Of a DNA stretch of 64,000 nt, positions 12,881 to 22,620 are shown piece after piece. The notes beneath the pieces were generated by a model. It ran no database searches and was not told the DNA's origin. It saw only the letters and a list, made by a program, of their open reading frames with translations. How positions within the stretch are numbered: the first letter of the stretch is position 1; each line of letters starts with the position of its first letter. A program made the translations under genes and the position numbers. This DNA comes from Thereva unica (lineage: Eukaryota; Arthropoda; Insecta; Diptera; Therevidae), in the NCBI GenBank assembly GCA_949987705.1, contig OX465282.1, positions 6,312,501-6,376,500 on the forward strand, written 5' to 3'.

Positions 12881-13199
12881 GTTACTGAACACGCAACTCG
12901 TGCCGGTTTTTAAACAAATTATTGTTTTTATATGAGGATATCATATACACCCGATATCATATATACTCTCGTTTTCGTCTTTTGGCGTAGTAGATGTATT
13001 CCTCGTAACTTTGAGGATAGCCTCATAATTTTGAGGAGGACTGGTAGCTGCTCATTTTGGAGTTTGCTCTGCGGGTATGGTCTCTGATATGGCACTACTA
13101 GATGATACCTTCTATAGCAACTTCCTTGAGAGGTTTAAAAGAAATACTTATCTCTGCGCGGGATAGCCCTATTAGGACGGTTGTTCGACCATAGGCTGC

Positions 13200-14875
13200 A
13201 GAAGGGGTTGCACTCAGTCATTCTTCAAGGAGGCGGAGTGTGGCGCGGTACACCATCTCGGTAAACTTCTTTTGGAAATCTTTTTTGAAGGTGGATCTTG
13301 ATCCTTAAAGGATTGTTGTCGGGGTGTATGTTCAAGTGCTTCCCTTCCGAGACAATATCACCGGCATCAGGATACCGCTCTACCAGACCATGATACGGAG
13401 TAGTTTTTAAATGGGTGACCCCTAACAGCCAGCTCTTGGAACATCGATAACTCGAACTGCCTTCCAAAAATCTGTCGTTACTCTTACAGGTATACCGTAC
13501 TTTGATATTCAACCTTCCCGGAAGTGGCGGACCACTGTCCCAACCGTAATGTCCTACATTGAAATGACCTCAGGGCAATGAGTAAGGCTGTTGATGCAAA
13601 TCAGGCACATGGGCCTATGTCTATATTGATGTGGGCAAATCCCTCGGTGGTCGGTACGTACCTTTTTAATGGCGTCTTTGTGTGTTCGGACTTTGGATTT
13701 TTGGCACGGTATGAAGGCCGAATCTCTCGGTGAGATGTACAGTGGCATACTCTCCGGTACCAGAGGGGTGCGCTTCGATCCGCATCAACGTGTTAGCCAC
13801 AATATTTTTCTTACCCGCTACTTGGCGGATATCGGTCGTGAGCTGACGTACATATATAGTTAAGTTATCGAGTCCACCGAGGTGAATTGCTATCGGAGCA
13901 TCTTATTTTCTACTGTCTGAAGTATGAACCTCTGGTAAAATGTGATTAGAGCCAAGAATCTCTTTAAGTCCATGCCACTTTTGAGAGCTCATAGTTTTCC
14001 ACGGCCAGAATTTTTCCCTTTAGTGGTCGTATACGTCCTTGTTTACTTCATGGTCCAAAATTTCCACCTCTGCCTTATCTAGCTGTTCTTCGACACATTT
14101 GTTGTCAAGTCGTTCTTACGAAACATTGCCATGATTGTTGGCGCCACCGAGTTTGGTTTGTTATTGGAGTAAAACTCTTTCCAAAACACCGGTGTTGAGT
14201 CTATTCCCTCCTTTGATGATCACTCTGACACACAAAATCGGAACATCTAGTACATATATATGTTGGTCGAACAACTTCGCTTTGCCAATATAATCCTCTA
14301 ATGTGAGGTTTTGATTTTGCTCATTTTTTTAAGAACTGGATTATAATGAGGAAGTAGCTCGACCAAATACCTTGGTGTAAAGTTGTCTTCTTTTTGGCTG
14401 CCTTATAGATGCGTTGCGATGAGTAGGTATCCAACTATCCAATGGTTCAACAGCCTCACAGTTTCAAGCTCAGTAAAATCGCTGAGCAACTCGATTGTAC
14501 GTCTACTTAATCCATCTTGCCCTGCGGTTGGAAGGTAATTGGCCTCCTGCAAGGCGTTCTTCTTTTCCGCTCGCGACAGCACCCTTTTCCAATCGAACTC
14601 TTCGCTACCTTTACTTACGCTGGCGCCGGTCGTCGTCTAGGCTCGGGTTCCCTGATTGTTTGCAGGTCCCCGTGGCTGGTCTTGTTCGCTTGGACCGGAG
14701 TACTTTGCACCGCTTACACTGTAGGCGGATCGTCCCTGAAGCATCACATCCCATCTCGATACTCTACAGTTCCTGGCAAAAAGTCCCGTGCGATCACATT
14801 GGAAGCACCTCTTCATGTTTCCGGTACCACTCGCCTTACTAGGTTGGTTAGAGTTGTCTACAACTGATAACAATT
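13200..14875 (-). pseudogene. Gypsy remnant B: gag zinc knuckle, RNase H and integrase
   Basis: Minus strand, order as in gypsy pol. A gag zinc knuckle, CFQCDRTGLFARNC, lies at about 14815-14770; the usual histidine of CCHC is leucine here. Next come a polymerase-tether trace (LKRFLALITFYQRF, ~13990-13950), LTTDIRQVAGKKNIVAN at the end of RNase H (~13850-13785), and CQKSKV at the integrase zinc-binding end (~13700). These are followed by HRGICPHQYRH and INSLTHCPEVI in the integrase core, then LLGVTHLKTTPYH at ~13440 and a diverged MVYRATLRL at ~13250. The RT fingers and palm are largely deleted and there are many stops. Motif style differs from remnant A, so it is a separate gypsy lineage. 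Confidence 0.85.
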
Positions 14876-16900
14876 GATGCTCGATGCTGGTCTACGCTGG
14901 CTCTGGCTCCATCAGGAAGTGGAACGCCAACGCGTCTTTTTTTAAATTTTTATTTGAATGATTGTTGACAAGACGAGAAATTCTACTTTTGGATAAAATA
15001 CAAACATAGCGAGGACCTGATTTGTATCTGCATCGTTGTTTAGCACAAGAACAGTATAGGTGATAAATTACAACCTTAGCTCATTCCACACTCGCTGCAT
15101 CTCAAATAAATTTCACAGATTTAAGCCAAAATTTAAGAGCAACATCTTAGGAAAGTGACGAATAATAATCCACCCCCAAACTTCCACAACACCACAAGCG
15201 CCAGCGAGCATCCTTCTGCAAAACCTTCATATATTATTCGCTTAACAGCAAGCACTGCAACTGATATCTGCTATCTAATCCTAGATGATGGTAACGTTGG
15301 CAAAATTCCAACAACAAACCGGAAAAAGAACTAAACCAAAAGGATGCCAATCGAGCTCTCCGCGTTGTTGTTGTTGGTAATCCTGCCACTAGATGGCTTT
15401 GCCTTCACAGTGTTGAAGAAGCGCATGTGGTTACCCGCCCCGTCTGCTGCTGTCACATACTAAATTTTCCAATAAGTTGAATTTTTGCGGCAATATCATC
15501 CCAGCCACCAAATGGATATTGTGCGGCAACCATCAATGAAATGTAAAGCGAGAGTTTCTCGGTGCATGAATGGTTGCGAGAGATGAAAGTTATCACAGAC
15601 AAACAAACAAAAAAAAAATGAATAAAAATCGTGGCCCACATTCATGTCAGGGAAGAAAAGGGTTAAAATACCGACGATAATTAGGCTTTAGAAACAACAT
15701 AGCGTATCCTGAAATCATCATCCCTTATACTCATAAGCACACTTTATCTGATTAAGGGATTACGGTAATGATGGCGGAGGACAATTAAGCTACAATGTCC
15801 ACAATTCTAACAAAAAGGACCGCGATAATAACAACAGCAACAAAATTTCATCCCCCTACCGAAAAACCTGACTGCTTTTCTCATCCCTACCCCCACTTTT
15901 AACCACAAAAAAAAATTTGGGCCGAACCTAATCAGGATTCATTTGATAGAAACGATGAGGACCAATGGTTCAAGGGTGTAAGGAGGCAGAGAAGGAGACG
16001 ACGTCGAGGCTGGGAGGCTGAGGGAGAGATTGGAGGTTGAGGATGCCTGATCCATGGAATGGATGGAAAAGTTTGATGACAAGTGTTCGGGCTTGTCAAG
16101 GGCATACTGTGCTCAAATTGTGACATAGAGGGGGGAGTTCAGAGGGATGACAATCAATAAGGGTGAAGCCATTTGTTAAATTAAGTTTAAAGTAGCTTAT
16201 CTGCTGCCAGTTCACTGAACTGAAATCCGCCGTGCATGTTATATACAGCCAGACTAGATAGGGTATAGCTGGAGCTGGGACCGGGACTGATGCTGATGCT
16301 GATACTGGTGCTGCCTCCGCTGTTGGTGCACAGTCATGAAAAGTTTCCTCTGACAGGTTGCATATGTTCAACATTGTTCAATTCCTCTTTTGTTGACGTC
16401 AACTTAGACACAGGAGTTATGGATAAATTTCCACCCTGTCTGGACTGAAAAAAAAAAAACAAGAAAAGGAAAAAGGGGGTGCAAGTTGTAATCTTTTAAA
16501 AAAATTCCTTTTTTTCGAAGGCACAAACACATGGGGATGGGAACTTGTTTTTTTTGAAGAAGAAGAAACTCTAACTCTCAGAAACTCTTGGTGGAGTTTT
16601 GATACTTCCTCTTTTATATTTTGAAACTTTTTTTTTCGGTATATTTATTTGACATTTTGAAGGTTTCAAAAAGGGGCAGTAATTGAATGAATGATGTTTT
16701 ATTAGCTTTTGCTGTGTGTGGTCTTTTGGTAGAATCAATTATGGTTAATATACGTATGAATTTCTACACAAGAAACTTTTCTTTTTGTGTGGGAATTCGA
16801 AATTTATTGAGGGTGGTCTATCATTGTGCTGTTAGGATTATAGGCTGTAAGTTGAAAAGTGGACAAATATTTCATTTATCTAAAGGAATACAATGACAAT
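14876..16900. other. No gene recognised
   Basis: The moderately GC-rich stretch at 15930-16380 holds short minus-strand frames, including a GCTGAT-type microsatellite read as alternating small residues. There is no domain or convincing exon. The rest is AT-rich. Confidence 0.45.
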
Positions 16901-16904
16901 TTGT

Positions 16905-17081
16905 CTCTTTTGGGAATTCCTCGAGGAGGGCTGCGAAATGCCCATTGTCTTGGGAAATACTGGTCAGCCCAGGGTGGGATTGATTTCACAGACTCCCTGG
17001 GAGGTCCCTAACAATTTCCCCTTTAAAAAAGGGCCGCTCCAGAAATTTCCCAAAACCGGAAATTAAGCAAAGGGGTACCCC
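16905..17081. repeat. Dispersed satellite-like repeat, left part of copy 1
   Basis: Contains GGAGGTCCCTAACAATTTC, GGGCCGCTCCAGAAATTTCC and CCGGAAATTAAGCAAAGGGG. The same blocks recur at 62107-62320 and, inverted, at 56780-56847 and 58352-58376. Block order in this copy is circularly permuted relative to 62107-62320, which fits an originally tandem repeat of a few hundred bases. Confidence 0.85.
17074..17081. repeat. Target site duplication of RTE element, left
   Basis: GGTACCCC, repeated at 19850-19857 after the GAA-rich 3' tail. The uninterrupted paralogue (complement of 56780-56815) reads AAAGGGATACCCCTTGG at this point, confirming the empty site. Confidence 0.9.
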
Positions 17082-17114
17082 CCCGCAATAAACGAAAGGC
17101 TATGCTCCCTTCGT

Positions 17115-17708
17115 GTGCGAGGTAAATTTAAGAACATCAGCCTCATAAACGTTCACGCACCTACAGAAGAGTCCCCGGATGATGATAAAGAAGAATTCTT
17201 CGAATTAGTTGAACGGGAACTTAATGCCTGCCCCAGGTATGATGTAAAAATCATACTGGGAGATCTGAACGCCAAAGTAGGCCGGGAGCCCATATACAGG
17301 CAATATGTCGGCAACCACAGCTTGCATGAAAACACTAATGACAATGGACAGCGAGTTGTAGAGATGGCAGCAAGTAAGAACTTGGTCGTTGCAAGTACTA
17401 GATTTGCGCGTAAATATATCCATAAAGCCACCTGGGTATCTCCTGATGGAGCCACTCGCAACCAAATAGATCATGTGTTGATAGACCGCCGCCACCTTTC
17501 GGGTCTGATGACGGTACGAACGTACCGAGGTGCCAACTTCGACTCGGATCACTATCTTGTTGGTATGGTGCTCCGAGAGCGCATTACAACGCTGAAAAGC
17601 TTTGTATCCGCTGATCAGGCTCGAATCAACACAGCTGCACTACGCAATGAAATGGCCAGAAACAGCTACGGTCATGCATTAGAACTCGCCCTAAGTCCTG
17701 GGGATTAG
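17115..17708 (+). pseudogene. RTE apurinic-type endonuclease domain, 5' truncated
   Basis: A 197-residue open frame matches the AP-endonuclease-like domain of RTE LINEs, which nicks target DNA for priming. Visible motifs are VHAPTEE (residues ~13-19), IILGDLNAKVG (~45-55, catalytic Asp and Asn), NQIDHVLIDRRH (~116-127) and SDHYLV (~144-149, catalytic Asp-His). The N-terminal Asn and Glu motifs are missing because the element is truncated. The frame reads upstream to the left target duplication (INERLCSLRVRGKFKN), so the annotated methionine is not a real start. It ends at a stop at 17706 that the ancestral frame would have read through. Confidence 0.9.
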
Positions 17709-17739
17709 ATGCCGGGCGTCGACGAGAACTGGACCCGCC

Positions 17740-18060
17740 TTAAAAAATACTGTCATTAGTACTGCTGATTCCATCTTAGGCAGAAGTCGTAAAGATCGGA
17801 ACGACTGGTTCGATAATGAATGCAAACTGGCAACTGAACGTAAGAATGCTGCGTACCGAGCCATGCAGCAGTCTCAGAGAACACGGGCACGCGAAGAGAA
17901 CTATAAAGAGCTCAGAAAAGAAGAAAAGAGAATTCACAGACGAAAAAAGGAAGCCTGGGAAAAAAATCTCGTCTGTGAGCTAGAACAGTACAGAGAACGA
18001 CGGCCGCACCAGGCGCGGGAGTTCTACCAAAGAGTCCGAAGTATGACGTGTGAATTGCGT
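17740..18060 (+). pseudogene. RTE linker region between endonuclease and RT
   Basis: After a stop and a frameshift near 17742 the sequence reads NDWFDNECKLATERKNAAYR and then a highly charged region with REFYQRVRSMT. This is the usual connector of RTE polyproteins. It breaks off where the AT-rich replacement begins. Confidence 0.8.
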
Positions 18061-18970
18061 TGGTAGTATGCGCAACTGAATAACTATTTACAAAGTTATA
18101 AATATGAAAATTTAACTAAGCTCAAAATGAAATAACAATTTTGAAATAAGAATAAGATAATTCCAACTTTTATCACAAACTGAATACGTCCATATTTTGC
18201 TAGATAGTTAACATAACTGAATAAAGCACTTTTTTGTGCAGCCCTAAAACAAATTATTTTAAAAAATTGGAGTAACGCATGTTATTATTCAAAGAATTTC
18301 ATTTTAAACCCTATCGTACCTTATAAAACATGGCATAACAGCAATAAAAACCCGCAAAAAAATGCGAAACAATTTTATTACATTACTCAAACATCGGCAT
18401 TTCTCATAACGTATAGTCATTCATTCATTATTATTACTTGCTAGCTGTTATTGCTAATTTCTAGGAGGTAAAATTGTAATAAAATATTCAGAAAATCTGT
18501 CACTTTCATACCTTCGGGGCGCTGTAAAACCCTTCGTAGTGAATGAAATTAAAAAAGTAATGAATGAAAATTATTCCTAATGAAACCCTCTACAAAAAAC
18601 CTTCTATTATTTTTTTTGTTAAAGTTGAAGGAAAAAAAGTTATAGCCTTTAAAAGAAAATATTGTGACTAATTTTTGTGTTCTAAGGCTTATAACTTCTT
18701 AATTATTCATTTTACCACAAAATTTCTAACAAGTACATTGTAGATTATTTAATTATAAACAAAAAGTGTCCTTGCAAATTTTCGGTAAGATGTACCGTTT
18801 CGGAGATATAGTGGAAAAACCATTTTCACACGTTTTTCAAGATGGCGGTCAAATGGGGGGGGGGGGGGGTTAGAATCCCGAAAACTCAAACTTAAGCTCA
18901 CATTGACCCCCCCTACACATCCCAAAAATAAAACCTTGTCCTGCATTTTTGCAATGTTAAAGTACCATTT
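18061..18970. other. AT-rich replacement segment within the RTE
   Basis: About 900 bp with no RTE similarity where the RT fingers and palm should be. It holds a G13-14 run at 18855-18869. No clear terminal inverted repeats were found, so it could be an insertion plus deletion or an ectopic repair product. Confidence 0.6.
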
Positions 18971-19827
18971 CCATGGACTATCGGGCGTGACATCAAGGGG
19001 TACAATCCTCCACAAGTCCACCCAATTACTGGCTTACGCAGACGACATTGACATCATTGGAAGAACAACAACAGCTGTACAAGAAGCTTTCACTCAGATT
19101 GAGCAAGCGGCAGGAAATCTGGGACTGCACATTAACGAAAGCAAAACAAAGTACATGGTGGCCTCGTCTGGAAGAACACCTAACATTGGTCCCACAATCA
19201 AGGTAGCGGAACACGAGTTTGACGTGGTAAAATCATTTACCTACCTTGGGTCAATAGTAGCAGCCGACAATAGCATGGAACCAGAAATACGCGCACGACT
19301 GCTAAACGCCAACAAAGCCTACTGTAGTCTGTCAAGGTTCTTCAAATCCAAATATCTAACCATAACGTCTAAACTTTTACTATATAATACGATGGTCTTA
19401 CCCGTTCTCACATATGCATCCGAAACGTGGGTGCTTAGCAAAAAGCACTCAAACCTCTTGGGCGTGTTTGAGAGGAAAATACTTCGGAGGATTGTTGGCC
19501 CCGTATGTGAGGAAGGACGATTCCGGAGACTCTACAATGACAAGATCTACGAGCGCTATCGCGACATATGTTGTGAAGAAAATAAAGCTCGGTAGGCTCC
19601 GGTGGGCAGGGCATCTAGCTCGTATGAGTGAAGATGAGCCTGCTCGAAAAGTTCTCTGCGGTAAGACCTATGGGGTGCGACAGCGAGGGAGGCCCAACCT
19701 TCGCTGGAAGGATGGCGTGGACCAGGACGCTCAGAGTTTAGGGATGCCAAACTGGATGACATCGGCTCAGAATCGGGACCGGTGGAGAGAACAGTTGCGC
19801 GAGGCCAGGACCGGATCCCGGTTGTAG
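18970..19827 (+). pseudogene. RTE reverse transcriptase, palm to C-terminus
   Basis: Reads GVTSRGTILHKSTQ then LLAYADDIDIIGR (YADD catalytic box), SKTKYMVAS, VKSFTYLGS, VLTYASETWVL and ERKILRRIVGP. A frameshift near 19560 then gives LGRLRWAGHLARM and QRGRPNLRWKDGVD, the standard RTE C-terminus, ending at a stop at 19825-19827. The RT motifs before YADD are lost. Confidence 0.9.
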
Positions 19828-19849
19828 AGCCGTTAAAGAAGAAGAAGAA

Positions 19850-20060
19850 GGTACCCCTTGGCATATTTTTTGCCGATTTTTCGAAAGTGCTCCGATTTGA
19901 ATAAAAGGGGCAGCGTTGGGAAGGGCTCGTCCCGCCGAGTGCAGACCAGTTCAGTTTGCCAAAAACTACCAAGGGCTCGCCCGCTGCTGGCATGCACGGT
20001 TAAGTAAAAATAAAACTCAAGTTAACTGCCCGTTTTCTTCGTCCCGCACATTTTTTTAAA
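19850..20060. repeat. Dispersed satellite-like repeat, right part of copy 1
   Basis: Continues the repeat interrupted by the RTE. Starting with the duplicated GGTACCCC, it then has TTGGCATATTTTTTGCCGAT and CGAAAGTGCTC, as at 62200-62235. Confidence 0.8.
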
Positions 20061-20192
20061 GGCCCAATTTTGCTCCTTAGAAAAAGTGTACGCCTGGGAC
20101 GGGATCGTACATGCTATGTAGGTCTGTAAGGGTTTTTAAAAAATTGTGTAAGACGAAGTAAACTCGAAATTATCTTGGTGACCATAAAGGGT

Positions 20193-20311
20193 GCCAATAG
20201 CATATTCAGTACATACAACGGTTCTCGTTCGATTGCATAGGTCAAGCAGCATTAGACGTGTTTAGTAGTTAGTTGGGGGACTGTCTGGTAAAACAACTCT
20301 CTTTCGTTTGG
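20193..20311 (+). pseudogene. 5S rRNA-like sequence, copy 1
   Basis: Over 119 nt, close to the ~120 nt of 5S rRNA, the sequence follows the insect 5S gene. GCCAA at the start is followed by CGGTTCTCGTTCGAT, then CAAGCAGCATTAGACG (internal A-box region), then TTAGTAGTTAGTTGGGGGAC (C-box region), and TTTGG at the end. Substitutions and small gaps show it is not a functional rRNA gene. It is a 5S pseudogene or the head of a 5S-derived SINE. The match is to the remembered 5S consensus. Confidence 0.75.
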
Positions 20312-20539
20312 AATGGTCTATGCCGATGCGGATGCATTTATAAACGCTGTAGCGGGAATTTCTAAATTTTCGTGCTTGCGTCAAGAGCGTGCATTCTTTT
20401 GTGGCATGCCTATTTGTTAGCTATGCATACTATATGCGAGCGCGTACGTGCTTGTAAGAAAATGAACCAACTAAATTATTTTTAATCGGGACGAAAGCTT
20501 TTTATTTATGAACCAGGACTTGAATTGGAGCATGGAAAG

Positions 20540-20935
20540 TAAAACCGTTACTTTCTTATGGGCAGTTGGTGGAATCCCTTAACGAGATAAACCGATATAA
20601 TATCAAGATCATGGGACTTTGCGAGACCAGGTGACACGATGCGGGAGAGCAAATCTACCTAAAAATTAAGTCTTTCTTGTATTTTGGCAGTGGAGTGGCT
20701 TTGGAGTAATACTGACCCAGGAAACTAGGCCTGGCCTCATTCGCTCTTCACCAGCTTCTGAGAGGATTATTTCTGGGCGTCTGCGTATCAGATAAAAAAC
20801 GACTACAGTAGTCCAATGCTATGTTCCTATTGAAGACGCCGACGATAACACCCAGGACGAGTTTTAATGTGGCTGAAAGAGGAAACATATTAGTTTCGAT
20901 GGGTGTCTTAAATGCAAAGATCGGCCTTAGCAGCA
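20540..20935 (+). pseudogene. RTE endonuclease N-terminal remnant
   Basis: Plus-strand pieces in order: LVESLNEINRYNIKIMGLCE (catalytic Glu region), SGFGVILTQETRPGLIRSS, ASERIISGRLRIR, VVQCYVPIEDADD and GVLNAKIG (the GDLNAKIG motif with Asp changed). Stops follow CETR and RIR. The frame ends abruptly at 20935, where an RTE remnant on the opposite strand begins. Confidence 0.8.
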
Positions 20936-20959
20936 CCCCTTTGTACTGTCGACAATTTA

Positions 20960-21965
20960 TTTTTGTCGTATAGAGTGCAACGTCGAACAGCAAGCTCTAG
21001 TCGAATGATAGCGCCGCTTGTCGCTTGTTTTTTCGCCCACGTTTTCCTAACAACTAGGTGTGCTTCCAGGATGCTGCTTCCATACCTAGTGTTAACTAGA
21101 ACATGGTTGATTTGGTTATGGTGCCTGTATATTGTTATGGTGAAACAAGGTGATAGCTATTATCAAACTTCTTCTGATAGCGAATTCGGACATTCTGTTT
21201 CCGTTATGGTTAATGAGAGCCAGGGTAATAATATAGCTCCTTACTCACTTTAGCGTTAAAGTCGCCTAATGCGATTTTCATGTCGTAAGAAGGGACTTGG
21301 TCTAAAGTTACTCTAAGAGTGTCATAGAAGTCATCCTTTTCTTGTTGTGGTTTTTCTTCTGTAGGTGCGGGCACCATGATGAATATTATATTATATAATC
21401 TGGATTTGATTCTTAGAGTCGCGATACGATCGCTAAGCGGGGTTAAGTCTATTACGTTGTTAATTAAAGGCTTAAGTACCCCAAGTTTCTTCTGGAGTCA
21501 TTATTGCCACTGTAGAAGATCGTAGCGTTTCTTCGTACTAGGACTACTTTACCAGTCTATCTTAGTTTTTGTAGTCCTGCGATGAGTATTCTATATCATC
21601 TAAGGTCATATATCTTTTCTGCCATTGCTCCTGGCCTGTATAATGTTCTCACATTCCATGCTACATTTATATTGTTATTCCTAAAATCATTGTTCCTGGG
21701 ACGATGCTGAGGTCTTTGCCGTAAATCCTGGCAATTCCGAGGCTGAGTTCTCGATTCCATAACAGGAATTGTTTTCCGAGGAGAGGTTGTTAACCTTCCG
21801 CCTAACCCCCAACCTGGAGGAGCGGATTAGCAAATGAAACTCCGTCGGATAGGGTGGCCCAGCTACATCCGCGGGCACTGTGGACGTCCGTTGTCAGTTG
21901 GTTATGTAAGAATTTCCAGAGAGGAGGTGAAGGTACGATTTTACCCCCATAAACATAGTCAATAG
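20960..21965 (-). pseudogene. RTE endonuclease remnant, opposite strand
   Basis: Minus strand from 21665 down: WNVRTLYRPGAMAEKIYDLR, a WYRILIAGLQKLR segment (the catalytic Glu is Lys), then an RIKSRLYNIIFIMVPAPTEE segment and YDMKIALGDFNAKVSKE. Then comes NQINHVLVNTRYGSS near 21115. The frame is damaged by several shifts. Its C-terminal end meets the plus-strand endonuclease remnant at about 20936-20965, so two half-elements face each other. The part above 21665 is assigned with less confidence. Confidence 0.75.
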
Positions 21966-22050
21966 ACCGATTTGCGTACGATAGTATAGGTTAAGCAGTA
22001 TTTGATTGGTTACTACTTGGTTGGGGGACCACTTGGTAACTCTCGTTTGT
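21938..22050 (+). pseudogene. 5S rRNA-like sequence, copy 2
   Basis: A second 5S-like segment: GACCGATTTGCGTACGAT, then GGTTAAGCAGTATTTG and TTACTACTTGGTTGGGGGAC followed by CACTTGG. Both copies continue with AACTCTC and CGTTTG before AATGRTC. The shared tail points to one 5S-headed repeat family rather than two independent 5S pseudogenes. Confidence 0.65.
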
Positions 22051-22269
22051 AATGATCGAATTTATATCAAGTTGCCTGAGATCCACCATCAAAGAGCCCG
22101 TGATATGCTGCTCCATTTTATTCCTGTTTAGGGGCGCCTTATCGGGCACTACGACCTATTTTATTTGGTTTAATGTGTCAACCCCTTCGTTAGAAGCCTT
22201 CCTTTTTAAGGCTTTTGTTGTAGCCTAAAATTTATTTTGGATTCATCTTCCGAAGTGATCCATATCGCA

Positions 22270-22620
22270 GAGAAGGGTTAAATCTCTTTTTTTACTACGG
22301 CTTCATTGATCGCATCTCTCCAGCACCTCGGAATATGTGCCAGCACCAAGCTACCTCGAACAATGGCAGCAGGATTGGTAAGATCTCTTGTAGAGGTCCC
22401 AGTTGCCCAAGACTATTAAATAGTTTTCTGACTTCTCCCCTTTGCCTGCAGATCATTGTTCCACCATAGAACTAACCTTGACTTTTCATCATTGGGCCTT
22501 TTCGCACCTCGCCTGACTGCAGCACTGGAGGCTGTGCTAAATTTGCTATGGTTCCGTATTGAAGTAGAAAAATCCGTTACAATCTAAGATCAGGGAGGAC
22601 TATTATGCTAGACAGGCAAA
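22270..22620 (-). pseudogene. I/LOA-like LINE fragment around the RT start
   Basis: The minus strand gives LVLWWNNDLQ (pre-RT tryptophan pair typical of I/R1/LOA polyproteins) and IVRGSLVLAHIPRCWRDA. The latter matches the RT block usually written LALGYVPxxWR. Several frameshifts are present and no active-site block is preserved. Confidence 0.55.

Larger units (their letters stand above)
17082..19849 (+). mobile_element. RTE-type LINE, 5' truncated, dead
   Basis: Starts inside the endonuclease and ends in (GAA)n next to the 8-bp duplication. It carries an endonuclease frame (17115-17708), a linker with KRIHRRKKEAWEK (17863-18060) and RT/thumb frames (18985-19827). Fingers and most of the palm are replaced by about 900 bp of unrelated AT-rich DNA (18060-18970). 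GAA-type 3' microsatellite tails are usual for RTE-like elements. Confidence 0.9.

Noticed and set aside
15932..16374. Possible exons in a GC-richer patch
   Set aside because: The apparent protein is partly a GCTGAT microsatellite and no paired splice sites frame an open segment.
20193..20311. Functional 5S rRNA gene
   Set aside because: Too many substitutions and small gaps relative to the insect 5S consensus; the start and end do not pair well.
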